From the NCBI GenBank assembly GCA_026627345.1, contig JAPNUP010000179.1:1-61189 (forward strand): 61,189 nt of DNA, in the 5' to 3' direction. This DNA comes from Bacillota bacterium (GTDB lineage Bacteria > Bacillota > Bacilli > Alicyclobacillales > SLC66). A model generated the notes under the pieces. It had not been told where the DNA came from. It was given only the letters and a program-made list of their open reading frames with translations, and ran no database searches. Shown here piece after piece: positions 37,006-45,131 of the stretch (positions are counted from its first letter, which is position 1; each line of letters begins with the position of its first letter). The position numbers and the translations under genes are program-made.

Positions 37006-38771
37006 TGATTCGGCGTAGTATTGTACTGAAACTATGGTTGACGATCATCGCGCTGGTGGTGGTCGTTTTAGCTATTCTATCGCTCTATTTGGAGCAATTC
37101 TTTGACTCTTATGTGGTCACGATGCAGCGGCGAGACCTGATGAGCCAAGCCATCCTCGTCAGTGAATTACTAGAACAAGAACCGGATCCGGTTCTTGCGT
37201 ACGATATCGGCGTCCACGTGGTGACAGAATTGCATAGTCACTTGGATATCGTATCGCCGCCTGAAGAAAACGTCAGTATGCGTCATTTTCTGCAAGGTCT
37301 GAGTGCGGAGCAAAGAAAGCAGCTCTCCGAAAATCAACCGATTATTTTGCAAGGCATACCTTCTTTTATGAAATCACCGGATCCTCTAACGGATATGTAT
37401 GCGTTGGTTCCTGTCGTTTTGTCATTCGGTCAAACCACTGCATTCGTTGTCATCTCTGAATCGCGCGATGTGGCAGGAAACCCGGCTGGAACAATTGGTG
37501 GTTTTATATCCGTCGCAGTTTTGGTTGGGCTGCTTATGACGACGGGCCTGGCTTTTGTGGTGCTGAAAAATTTGTCGCGCCCGTTACTTGAAATGAACCT
37601 CGCAGCAGAACAGATGGCTCGCGGTCAGTTTGATATGCGCGTACGCGTCGTCACGCGAGACGAAGTAGGGCGCTTAGGAAATACGTTTAATCACGTGGCC
37701 CAAGAGCTCGAAAAGTCTGTTTACGCGTTGACTCAGGAAAAAGAGGAGATCACAGGCATCCTGAGTGCCATGATCGACGCGGTCATCGCGACTGACACTG
37801 AAGGTCAGATTACCCTCTTAAACCCAGCCGCTAAACAGCGAATACAGCACAATCGGGCGCTATCCAATGATGAAACATCATCGATCGTTCTCCCACAAGA
37901 GTTAGTGCAATTGCAAAAGGACACACTAGAAGCGAGACAGGCAACCACACGCGAGTTTGAATGGAACAGGCACACACTGATCGCTCACATGACCCCTTTG
38001 TATGCACCGAACGATCCTTCCGTACTGCGTGGAACTCTGGCAGTGGTGCGCGACGTGACCGACGAGCGTAAACTGGATCGTTTACGTAAAGACTTTGTGA
38101 CTAACGTCTCGCATGAACTGCGCACACCCCTCGCGATGCTGCAAGGGTATGCAGAGGCATTGCTCGATGATTTTGGTGACGATCCGGAACAACGGATGGA
38201 ATTCATTCAGATTATCCATGACGAATCTCTTCGTATGCGGAGGCTCGTCAATGAATTGCTCGATCTGGCTCAGCTCGAATCCGGACATTTTTCGATGCAG
38301 CTTGACGACCTTGATATAGTGGCTCTCGCCCGACGTGTCGTACGTAAATTCCAGGGGCTGGCGATGGAACGAGATGTCTCCCTGAGCGTGCATACGGATC
38401 GCGATGAAATCACCATTCAAGGTGACAATGATCGACTTGAACAAGTATTGACCAATCTTGTGGATAACGCGTTACGCCACACGTTTACAGGTGGAGTGAC
38501 TATGCAACTTGCGACGGGGGCTGAGCATGCCATTGTTCGCGTGATCGATACAGGTGAAGGAATTGCACAAGAAGACTTGCCATTCGTCTTTGAACGCTTT
38601 TATAAAGCAGATAAAGCGCGTACGCGCGCGCGCGGTGGTACGGGAATCGGCTTGGCTATTGCACGAGGTCTGATTCGCGCACATGACGGTGAGATTGTTG
38701 TGCAGAGTGAGCGCAACGTAGGCACAGTCTTCACCATTTTATTGCCGCTACGTGGTCAAGTGAGTGGTTGA
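37005..38771 (+). CDS. resE: sensor histidine kinase ResE-like
   Basis: A 588-residue membrane kinase: membrane segments at about 10-30 and 165-188, a 135-residue external loop, HAMP (about 188-240), PAS (about 250-350), HisKA with His370 in VSHELRTPLAMLQGY, and HATPase (NLVDNALRH, DTGEGIAQED, GGTGIGLAIARGLI). It begins at GTG sharing one base with the resD stop. Signal unknown; by homology of location, redox or oxygen state. Confidence 0.88.
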   Translation: MIRRSIVLKLWLTIIALVVVVLAILSLYLEQFFDSYVVTMQRRDLMSQAILVSELLEQEPDPVLAYDIGVHVVTELHSHLDIVSPPEENVSMRHFLQGLSAEQRKQLSENQPIILQGIPSFMKSPDPLTDMYALVPVVLSFGQTTAFVVISESRDVAGNPAGTIGGFISVAVLVGLLMTTGLAFVVLKNLSRPLLEMNLAAEQMARGQFDMRVRVVTRDEVGRLGNTFNHVAQELEKSVYALTQEKEEITGILSAMIDAVIATDTEGQITLLNPAAKQRIQHNRALSNDETSSIVLPQELVQLQKDTLEARQATTREFEWNRHTLIAHMTPLYAPNDPSVLRGTLAVVRDVTDERKLDRLRKDFVTNVSHELRTPLAMLQGYAEALLDDFGDDPEQRMEFIQIIHDESLRMRRLVNELLDLAQLESGHFSMQLDDLDIVALARRVVRKFQGLAMERDVSLSVHTDRDEITIQGDNDRLEQVLTNLVDNALRHTFTGGVTMQLATGAEHAIVRVIDTGEGIAQEDLPFVFERFYKADKARTRARGGTGIGLAIARGLIRAHDGEIVVQSERNVGTVFTILLPLRGQVSG

Positions 38772-38834
38772 TCCGGTATACTACCCACAAAGCCCTTACG
38801 GATGATCAGCCGTGAACGACAGGAGGTGATCCCT

Positions 38835-38999
38835 GTGGCCTGGGTTTACACAGGCAAGCTGTATGACAGTGAATTTCAAGCCGGGTGCCATGCTACGCGG
38901 ATCCGGGAAGAAGGCTTCCTGGTCGCCAATCTTTTTCCTCGCTACGTGTATGTCTTTCGCACCAGAAAGGGACGCTACGGAGTGAAGTGCATGTGCTAA
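38835..38999 (+). CDS. small protein, paralogue of the 48743-48937 gene
   Basis: A 54-residue protein starting MAWVYTGKLYDSEFQAG and ending VFRTRKGRYGVKCMC. The GTG at 38835 has GGAGGTG 6 bp upstream. The paralogue 10 kb away shares WVY, LYDS, RTR, G and YGV in the same order. No family is recognised. Predicted strands at both ends and a central helix suggest a small folded domain. It stands alone between resE and a CoA-binding protein gene. Confidence 0.65.
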   Translation: MAWVYTGKLYDSEFQAGCHATRIREEGFLVANLFPRYVYVFRTRKGRYGVKCMC

Positions 39000-39024
39000 C
39001 AGCACGGGGAACAGGGGGCTCACC

Positions 39025-39447
39025 ATGAACGGGTATACAGATCGCGAAGTGGCAGATTTCTTAGCCGGCAGCAAGACTGTTGCTGTCGTAGGGCTATCGC
39101 AAGATCCAGGTAAAGACAGCTATCAAGTGGCTTCATACCTACAGTCTCAGGGTTACGAGATCATTCCCGTGAATCCTAATGCTCGGACTATACTCGGGCG
39201 ACCCGCACGCGCCAGTTTAACCGAAATTTCAGAAACGGTCGATATTGTAGTCGTCTTTCGCAAGTCAGACGATGTTGCGCCGATCATTGACGGGGCGATT
39301 AAGATCGGAGCCAAAGGAGTCTGGTTGCAACTGGGCATTACTTCGCCTGCGGCCGAAGCGAAAGCGCTGGGGGCAGGTTTATTTGTCATCTCAGATCGCT
39401 GTATCATGACACAACATCGGCGACTGTTAGCGCGCGCTCAAATGTAG
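39025..39447 (+). CDS. CoA-binding domain protein (YneT/YccU type)
   Basis: A 140-residue Rossmann-fold CoA-binding domain protein like the N-terminal part of succinyl-CoA synthetase alpha: VAVVGLSQDPGKDSYQVASY, IIPVNPNA, VWLQLGITSP and DRCIMTQHRR. The last two motifs are typical of the YccU subgroup. Its cellular role is not known. Confidence 0.88.
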   Translation: MNGYTDREVADFLAGSKTVAVVGLSQDPGKDSYQVASYLQSQGYEIIPVNPNARTILGRPARASLTEISETVDIVVVFRKSDDVAPIIDGAIKIGAKGVWLQLGITSPAAEAKALGAGLFVISDRCIMTQHRRLLARAQM

Positions 39448-39510
39448 CAGGAGAGAAGACCGGCTTTTAAACCTCGTATCGTTCATGATATGATGATCAG
39501 ATGAAACGCT

Positions 39511-39539
39511 AGGCTGCCTTGCATGGGGCAGCCTGCTTT
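39511..39539 (+). terminator. terminator-like hairpin between the CoA-binding and PHP genes
   Basis: AGGCTGCC (39511-39518) pairs with GGCAGCCT (39527-39534) around an 8-nt loop, followed by GCTTTTG. A TATGAT (39489-39494) lies just upstream, so the hairpin could also act as an attenuator in the leader of the PHP gene, whose start is 27 bp downstream. Confidence 0.6.
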
Positions 39540-39565
39540 TGTAACAGAGGAGGAGAAAAAGATAC

Positions 39566-40378
39566 ATGTTAACCGATTATCATACGCATACTGAGCGGGG
39601 CCCTTATACGGTAGAATGGCTAACACAATTTCTCGATAAGGCCAAGCAGGGCCAAATCGCAGAATATGGTGTCAGCGAGCATGCTTACCGGTTCAAACAA
39701 GCTGCATCCCTGCTCGATAATCCATGGACCCGCGAGCGGCGAACAGAGGATCTGGATCAGTACTTTGAGATGGTTCAAGAAGCTCGGCGCGCCGGACACC
39801 ACGTCAAGTTTGGCATCGAACTCGATTACGTTCCTGGTAGCGAAAAAGAGCTGGCACGCTTTATCGAATCTTATCCTTTCGACTATATCATCGGCTCGGT
39901 GCATTGGTTGGGCGACTTCGGCTTTGACTTGCTTGAGATGAAAAGTCAATGGGAGAATCGTGATGTAGAAAAGACATACTCCGAGTATTTCTCGATTCTC
40001 ACGCAGATGGTGGAGAGCCGACTTTTTGACTTTGTCGGACATGCAGACGTCATCAAAGTGTTTGGTTATGAACCAACGAATGAAGCTTTCTTACGATCCT
40101 GGTACGAGCGTATGGCAGAAACCTTTGCTCGCTATGACAGTGTGATCGAAGTCTCCACGGCGGGCCTTCGCAAACCTGTAGGGAAAATGTATCCAGCGCC
40201 CGATTTCCTTCGCGCCTGCCGTGCCGCAAATGTTCCTATTCTACTGAACTCTGATGCTCATCGTCCGGAGGATGTGGGCGCTGACTACGATATTGCGATT
40301 CCATACGCGAAAGCCGCCGGCTATGACACGCTCACCGTTTTCACGCAACGGGAGCGATCTACATTTCCGATTGGGTAA
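39566..40378 (+). CDS. PHP-domain histidinol-phosphatase family protein
   Basis: A 270-residue metal-dependent phosphoesterase of the PHP superfamily (HisK/HisJ type). Metal ligands are seen in DYHTHTERG, GVSEHAYR, FGIELDYVPG, IGSVHWLG, DFVGHADV and LLNSDAHRPEDVG. It may dephosphorylate histidinol phosphate, although no other his genes are nearby and other substrates are possible. GAGGAGG precedes the ATG at a somewhat long distance. Confidence 0.85.
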   Translation: MLTDYHTHTERGPYTVEWLTQFLDKAKQGQIAEYGVSEHAYRFKQAASLLDNPWTRERRTEDLDQYFEMVQEARRAGHHVKFGIELDYVPGSEKELARFIESYPFDYIIGSVHWLGDFGFDLLEMKSQWENRDVEKTYSEYFSILTQMVESRLFDFVGHADVIKVFGYEPTNEAFLRSWYERMAETFARYDSVIEVSTAGLRKPVGKMYPAPDFLRACRAANVPILLNSDAHRPEDVGADYDIAIPYAKAAGYDTLTVFTQRERSTFPIG

Positions 40379-40455
40379 TCACGCATATTGCCCCCTTTGT
40401 CCTCATATATTGGCCACAGACACTCATGCGCTAGACAATGGAGCGATGAAGGCTT

Positions 40456-41262
40456 ATGGCTACCGGACAAAGTGGGCGTTCCCATCTTCGTAAACGCTCG
40501 TACTCGCAAGAGGAGTTAACATTCATTCACGAGGTCGCGGCCAGTGGAGCGAGCGAGGACGAGATGCAAATCTTGCTTCTGCTCGCACGCAAGTACGGGC
40601 TCGATCCCCTCCGTGGTGACATCTGTTGGAAATCCCATTACTTCTTTGTTCGTCAAGAGGTCTATGCTCGCATCGTTCGTAACGAATCATCGTACGCAGG
40701 TGTGCATTCGTTTGTCGTCTGTGCCGGTGACGATGTTGAGCTGCAGTTGTCTGAAGGTGTCATTCGACACCACTTTGGTTCGCGCCGCGGTCCGGTCGTT
40801 GGGGCGTGGGCGACTTGTGCGCGAACGGACAGGACACCTGAAATGTGTTATGTCGACGCTGCCACCTGGAAGCGGACTTCCCCTTATACAGAACCCTTGT
40901 CAGGCCAGTTACAAGCTATGGCAGAAGTGCTAGCCATGCGCAAACAGTTCAATCTTGAGGACCTGCAGACCTTCGAAGAATGGGCGTATTGGGGTAGAGA
41001 GGAGTCTCCTGCAGGGGAGGCATCCTCTCTGCCTGATGACCTATCGGGTCTGCCGGCGTCTGACAACGCTAGTAGGATGACGGACGCTTCTTTGACGCTT
41101 CGTGATCGCATTACTGTGATGCAGGAGCTGCGTCAGCTCGGTGAGGCGCACGGCGTTAACGCCAGTGAATTGCGTGCGATGGTAGAAGCCCAGTGCCCAG
41201 GTGTCAAGGTGCCATCTATGGATGTTTTGGAAGGGATTCGATCGCATCTTGGCAAATACTGA
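40456..41262 (+). CDS. RecT/Bet-like single-strand annealing protein
   Basis: A 268-residue protein. Residues about 20-175 follow the RecT/Bet pattern: an EEDM-like helix then LLLARKYGLDPLRGDICW, REV-type VRQEVYARIVRN, YAGVHSFVVCAGDD, FGSRRGPVVGAWATCARTDR, and EVLAMRKQFNLEDL. These phage-type annealases pair complementary single strands. The C-terminal 90 residues are variable, with a possible helical end. There is no exonuclease, single-strand-binding or phage gene next to it. AAGG lies close to the ATG. The family match is by pattern and should be checked. Confidence 0.7.
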   Translation: MATGQSGRSHLRKRSYSQEELTFIHEVAASGASEDEMQILLLLARKYGLDPLRGDICWKSHYFFVRQEVYARIVRNESSYAGVHSFVVCAGDDVELQLSEGVIRHHFGSRRGPVVGAWATCARTDRTPEMCYVDAATWKRTSPYTEPLSGQLQAMAEVLAMRKQFNLEDLQTFEEWAYWGREESPAGEASSLPDDLSGLPASDNASRMTDASLTLRDRITVMQELRQLGEAHGVNASELRAMVEAQCPGVKVPSMDVLEGIRSHLGKY

Positions 41263-41332
41263 ATATCTGCAAATACAGTCATGTGAGCATTGTCTGATAG
41301 TAGCTCTGAAAAGAAACCTTATACAGACAGTT

Positions 41333-41749
41333 TCACTCCAACTCGCTCATCGTGCCTCGAAGCCGTTTGCGTTGGGCCATGATGTCAACCATTGTACTCA
41401 AGACCTGGTAGTCGGACGCGTCGAGGCTGCTCACGCGATGGGCCATGGCGACGTAAGGATGGGCGCCTTCCCTAAGTACGAACGATTTCAGATAGCCGGG
41501 CAAGGGACCGCTGCTATATCCGGTGTCATCCGGGAGGCTGGTGATGGCATTCGATTCACAGAGCATGCCGATCGTTACGCCAAGTGCTTCCGCGATGCGC
41601 ATCGCATATTCCAGTGATGGATGTCGCTCTCCGCGCTCTAGCGAACTGATGTGGGGGATCGAGATACCTGTGCGATACCCGACTTCTTGTTGCGTGAGTC
41701 CTCTGCTTTGTCTAAGTAAGCGCATCTTCCTTCCAAGTTCGTTGCCCAA
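41333..41749 (-). CDS. XRE-family transcriptional regulator
   Basis: A 138-residue protein with an N-terminal helix-turn-helix (residues 6-62; MRLLRQSRGLTQQEV, GISIPHISSLERGERHPS) and an unassigned C-terminal 70 residues. The start is TTG with GAGGTG 6 bp upstream. A good promoter with a small inverted repeat (TACAC/GTGTA) lies directly upstream, suggesting autoregulation. It sits alone between the RecT-like gene and serA, convergent with the former. Confidence 0.82.
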   Translation of the reverse strand: MGNELGRKMRLLRQSRGLTQQEVGYRTGISIPHISSLERGERHPSLEYAMRIAEALGVTIGMLCESNAITSLPDDTGYSSGPLPGYLKSFVLREGAHPYVAMAHRVSSLDASDYQVLSTMVDIMAQRKRLRGTMSELE

Positions 41750-41794
41750 TTACAACACCTCACTATTTATATATTAATTACACTTACAGATGCT

Positions 41795-41824
41795 ATTATA
41801 CTACACGGATGTGTAAGCAGTAAA
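41795..41824 (-). promoter_or_regulatory. promoter of the XRE regulator gene
   Basis: On the minus strand, TTTACT (41819-41824) and a consensus TATAAT (41795-41800) are 18 bp apart. The spacer holds the inverted repeat TACAC-ATCC-GTGTA, a candidate operator. Confidence 0.6.
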
Positions 41825-41880
41825 TAGTTCCAAGGAATATTTTTGTATAATTGATATTATCCTATTGCATAATCCATAGA

Positions 41881-41911
41881 AACGGAGGGTGCGTATTTCG
41901 CACCCTCCGTT
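41881..41911 (-). terminator. hairpin terminator downstream of serA
   Basis: Perfect 13-bp inverted repeat (41881-41893 and 41899-41911) with a 5-nt loop and a short T stretch on the minus-strand side. It lies about 120 bp beyond the serA stop, after the repeat cluster. Confidence 0.65.
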
Positions 41912-41930
41912 TAGCTGCATATTTGGATTC

Positions 41931-42026
41931 AGCACCATGTCACCGTCTGTCTCGGAATAACGGCGTTAGCCGCTTATTCTTCCCGTAGACGGTGGTGCGA
42001 GAGCACCATGTCACCGTCTGTCTCGG
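41931..42026. repeat. 25-bp direct repeats flanking a palindromic core
   Basis: An identical 25-bp sequence beginning AGCACCATGTCACCG is at 41931-41955 and 42002-42026, so the period is 71 bp. Between them is the palindromic core. The second copy stops 5 bp before the serA stop codon. This looks like 1.4 copies of a 71-bp unit. Confidence 0.85.
41956..42006 (-). repeat. dispersed palindromic repeat, copy A
   Basis: Reverse-complemented, this 51-bp stretch matches 60967-61016 with two substitutions and one single-base gap. It contains the imperfect palindrome GAATAAGCGGC/GCCGTTATTC. A weaker relative lies at 19272-19319. Confidence 0.85.
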
Positions 42027-42031
42027 GATCG

Positions 42032-43624
42032 TCAGGCAAGAGGCAACTCGATATAGGTGACGCGGTCCATGTCCATGGCATCGCGTATCGCTTGCACGCT
42101 GTCTTCAGCTACAGGACGATCGACCGCCATTAACATGATCGCTTGTCCACCTTCCTCGAGCCGACCGACCTGCATAGAAGCGATGTTAATCCCGGCTAGC
42201 CCGAGCACGCTCCCAACACGGCCGATGATCCCCGGACGATCTCGGTGCCAAGTCATCAGCATGGTCGCGGTTGGAGCCACATCGACCGGGTAGCCGTTAA
42301 TCTCTTCGATGCGCATACCATGCCCTTTTAGCACCGTGCCGGCAACCGTGACATCACCAGTCTTACCTTTGAGCGTCACGCGCATTGCCGAGGGATGAGA
42401 TGTGCTTTGGGATTTGCTTTCTGTAATATCTACACCAAGTTCGTCTGCAACGAGACGAGCGCTTAGGATGTTCACTTCTTCGGTATGGAAATGCGACAAC
42501 AGACCTTTGAGGGCGGACCTCGTCATCGGATCTAACGTGTGCACAGCAATTTCACCTTCGTAATGCATGTGCGCTTGAACAATACTGTCACCTGGCACTA
42601 GTTGCGCGGCGAAAGAGCCTAGCACCTCTGCGAGTTCCACGAAGGGGGCGAGGGCTTGTTGCGTCTCCGCAGGTAAAGGTGGGAGGTTGACGGTATGCGG
42701 ATAGCTCCCACCGCGTAGTAACTTGACCACACCGTCCGCCACGTCGATCGCGACATTGACCTGCGCCTCTTCAGTTGAGGCGCCAAGGTGGGGAGTGGCA
42801 ATCACCTGATCGTAGGACAACAGTGGGTTGCCGACAGCAGGTTCCTCTTCAAAGACGTCGAGCGCCACTCCACTCACAATGCCTGCATCGAGCGCACGGA
42901 TTAATGCGGCCTCATCGATAATGCCACCCCGAGCGCAGTTAAGCAGACGCACACCTGGTTTCATCAAGGCAAATTCCTTGTCGCTGATGAGATGGCGCGT
43001 CTCTTTGGTCAGGGGAGTGTGCACAGTAATAAAATCGGCGACTGAAATGGTCTCCTGTAAGGTTGCAGCTTTTAAACCCAGCTTATCAGCGCGCGCAGGC
43101 GTCAAGAAAGGGTCGAATGCGACGACATCCATGCCGAATGCTTGAGCTCGTTTGGCGACTTGCGCACCGATGCGGCCTAATCCCACGACACCGATCGTCT
43201 TGCCGCGTAACTCGACGCCTTGAAAGCGACTGCGCTCCCAACGTCCTTCATGAAGGGAGAGGTGGGCTTGCGCAATGTTTCTCGCCAAAGCAAGCATCAT
43301 GGCAAATGTAAACTCTGCCGTCGTGATCGTGTTGCCGTCTGGCGCATTGATCACTAGAACGCCTGCCTTCGTAGCTGCGCGCACATCGATGTTATCGACG
43401 CCGACGCCGGCACGGCCCACAACTTGTAGCCGTTTGCCTGCTTGTAGGATCGCTGGCGTGACTTTCGTTTGACTGCGGACCAGCAATGCGTCGAAATCGG
43501 CGATGACGGCGCAAATCTCATCTTCGGTGGCCCCTATGTGCTGAACCACTTCCATGTCTGTGGCTTCCAAGAGCTTCTGCAACCCAAGTTCCGATAGTGG
43601 GTCGGTGACCAAGATGCGATGCAT
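42032..43624 (-). CDS. serA: D-3-phosphoglycerate dehydrogenase
   Basis: A 530-residue full-length SerA: NAD-binding dehydrogenase domain (VGLGRIGAQVAKRAQAFGMD), catalytic Arg, Glu and His in NCARGGIIDEAAL and TPHLGASTEEAQ, an intervening domain, and a C-terminal ACT domain (MLMTWHRDRPGIIGRVGSVL). It makes 3-phosphohydroxypyruvate, the first step of serine synthesis. The ATG at 43624 has GGAGGAGG 7 bp upstream. A T-box leader precedes it. The B. subtilis resDE-serA neighbourhood is partly kept. Confidence 0.94.
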   Translation of the reverse strand: MHRILVTDPLSELGLQKLLEATDMEVVQHIGATEDEICAVIADFDALLVRSQTKVTPAILQAGKRLQVVGRAGVGVDNIDVRAATKAGVLVINAPDGNTITTAEFTFAMMLALARNIAQAHLSLHEGRWERSRFQGVELRGKTIGVVGLGRIGAQVAKRAQAFGMDVVAFDPFLTPARADKLGLKAATLQETISVADFITVHTPLTKETRHLISDKEFALMKPGVRLLNCARGGIIDEAALIRALDAGIVSGVALDVFEEEPAVGNPLLSYDQVIATPHLGASTEEAQVNVAIDVADGVVKLLRGGSYPHTVNLPPLPAETQQALAPFVELAEVLGSFAAQLVPGDSIVQAHMHYEGEIAVHTLDPMTRSALKGLLSHFHTEEVNILSARLVADELGVDITESKSQSTSHPSAMRVTLKGKTGDVTVAGTVLKGHGMRIEEINGYPVDVAPTATMLMTWHRDRPGIIGRVGSVLGLAGINIASMQVGRLEEGGQAIMLMAVDRPVAEDSVQAIRDAMDMDRVTYIELPLA

Positions 43625-43738
43625 GTGTGTGCCTCCTCCTCTTATATATCCCTGTCTCACCGATTCGTCGAGTCGCAAGCAGTGAAGCGAGCTGCCCATA
43701 AATAAACAGACGTCGCCCGTCTGCAGTGCGAACTCTGC

Positions 43739-43975
43739 AAAAAGGGGCGAGCGTCTGTGTTCACTCGCGGTGCCACCCTTGTTCCTAACTTGTCTCCCGA
43801 CAAGATAGCTCCATCGGTTTTCTACCGTTACGATAACGCCGTAATCGCGGAACTAGCTACCTCAGGGCTGCTGTGCCCTATGCTCGCCGTTCACTCAGGA
43901 ATGCTCAATCACCTGTTCACCGTTGACTCGCACCTACCGTCAACTCTCTGAAAAGTGAATAAAGGGATTCGTTTC
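43739..43975 (-). promoter_or_regulatory. T-box riboswitch leader of serA
   Basis: On the minus strand the hallmark T-box AAGGGTGGCACCGCGA (complement of 43765-43780) is followed by a terminator in which GCGAG pairs with CTCGC before CCCTTTTT (T run 43739-43743). Upstream are Stem I-like pairings such as GAGTTGACGG/CCGTTGACTC parts within 43911-43945. It should sense uncharged tRNA; tRNA-Ser is expected for serA, but the specifier codon was not fixed. A further CAGACG/CGTCTG hairpin lies at 43708-43724. Confidence 0.9.
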
Positions 43976-44052
43976 CGTCTTCATTTTGTATATCTGATTT
44001 GCTGGCAAGAATACTATATCCATCGCGTGTTAGTCAAGGGGAGGAACGGGTC

Positions 44053-44754
44053 ATGACGCTTACGACTGCGCACTGGTCACAAAATAGAGGGTTTGCAGGG
44101 CGCACGGTGGTCGCCATTACCGGTGCGGGAATTAGTGCTGCAAGCGGGCTGCCGACGATCTCCGGAGGCTTTCAAGGGCGTTCTCTAAAGGATCTGTTCA
44201 AACTGGACAACGCCCGTAGACACGTCAACGAGTATCGGCAACTATACGAGGAGATGATGTTTCTCTGGCTTCAGGCGCGACCAAATGCTGCCCATATGGC
44301 TTTAGCGAGCCGAGGTATTCGCGTCATTACGCAAAATGTCGACGGTCTGCATAAAAAGGCGGGAACTCGTGAGGTAATCGAATTGCACGGCACATTAGCT
44401 CATCAGCGGTGCATCGCTTGTGGACGCAGAGGAGCATCGCTGCATACGGTCAAGTCTGAAACTGGCAGTTTTTCCGTAGGTAGGTGCGGAGCCTGCGGCA
44501 GTGATTTGATACCGGATCTCGTACTAGAAGGTGAACCAGTCAGGCACCTAGCGCTAGCGCTCAATTGGGTGACGACCGCACAGATCGTCATTATTGCAGG
44601 GACTGCACTGGAAATGCATCCGGTCAATCAGCTGCCGCTAGTGGCGTTACGCGCGCATAAGCCGGTGATAACGATCAATGAAAACGCAGAAAAGGAGTTA
44701 CCGCGAAGGCTGTCAAGGCAACTTCGAAGTATATCCTCCCTGTCTTTCCAGTGA
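44053..44754 (+). CDS. divergent Sir2-family NAD-dependent deacylase
   Basis: A 233-residue sirtuin-like protein. Seen are the NAD loop AITGAGISAASGLP, TQNVDGLHKKAG, catalytic His in IELHGTLAHQ, and four zinc cysteines (CIACG, CGACG). The usual DFR after SGIP is replaced by TISGGFQG, and GTS near the end is GTALEMHP, so this is a divergent branch. The ATG at 44053 has AAGGGGAGG 8 bp upstream. Substrate unknown. Confidence 0.82.
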   Translation: MTLTTAHWSQNRGFAGRTVVAITGAGISAASGLPTISGGFQGRSLKDLFKLDNARRHVNEYRQLYEEMMFLWLQARPNAAHMALASRGIRVITQNVDGLHKKAGTREVIELHGTLAHQRCIACGRRGASLHTVKSETGSFSVGRCGACGSDLIPDLVLEGEPVRHLALALNWVTTAQIVIIAGTALEMHPVNQLPLVALRAHKPVITINENAEKELPRRLSRQLRSISSLSFQ

Positions 44755-44761
44755 TATTGGG

Positions 44762-45052
44762 TTAGTCAGTCAGGTGCAACGCATTGTAGATCCGTTCTCC
44801 GAAGTCGGCGGCTGTTTCACCGATGCGCACAGGCTCATCCACAATCAAGCGCAAGTAGCGTTCAAACTGCTGTTTGGCCGCCTGCAAGCTCGTGTAGTAA
44901 AACGGATTGGATGCAAAAGCCTCTTCAGGATCGTATACGTACACGAGGAATTGTCCCGCTTCTTCATGCAGATCGACGTCAAACGTATGCAATTCTCCGT
45001 CTATGGACTTCGATAGCGTCATTCTTTCAATCAGTGTGCGCGCATTGCGCAT
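44762..45052 (-). CDS. conserved-looking protein of unknown function
   Basis: A 96-residue acidic protein (MRNARTLIERMTLSK, ELHTFDVDLHEEAGQFLVYV, YYTSLQAAKQQFERYLRLIV). Composition is that of a folded soluble alpha/beta protein. It converges with the sirtuin gene and diverges from pepA; AAGGAG lies about 10 bp before the ATG. No family recognised. Confidence 0.65.
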   Translation of the reverse strand: MRNARTLIERMTLSKSIDGELHTFDVDLHEEAGQFLVYVYDPEEAFASNPFYYTSLQAAKQQFERYLRLIVDEPVRIGETAADFGERIYNALHLTD

Positions 45053-45131
45053 GGCTCCATGTCTCCTTCACGGCTTCGGTAAAAAGAGTATACTAAAAAT
45101 ACAGGCTAACGAAGAGGGTGGGAACAGATCT

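Noticed and set aside
36292-38771. Unusual loss of resABC as a novel arrangement
   Set aside because: Cytochrome maturation genes may be elsewhere in the genome; absence from one window is not evidence.
40456-41749. Prophage or recombination island around the RecT-like and XRE genes
   Set aside because: No integrase, structural or replication phage genes and no attachment-site repeats; flanks are housekeeping genes.
41333-41749. Toxin-antitoxin module with the XRE protein as antitoxin
   Set aside because: No toxin-like gene adjoins it in the same orientation.
41931-42026. CRISPR-like repeat-spacer array
   Set aside because: Only two copies, no further units and no cas genes; the spacer itself is a dispersed repeat.
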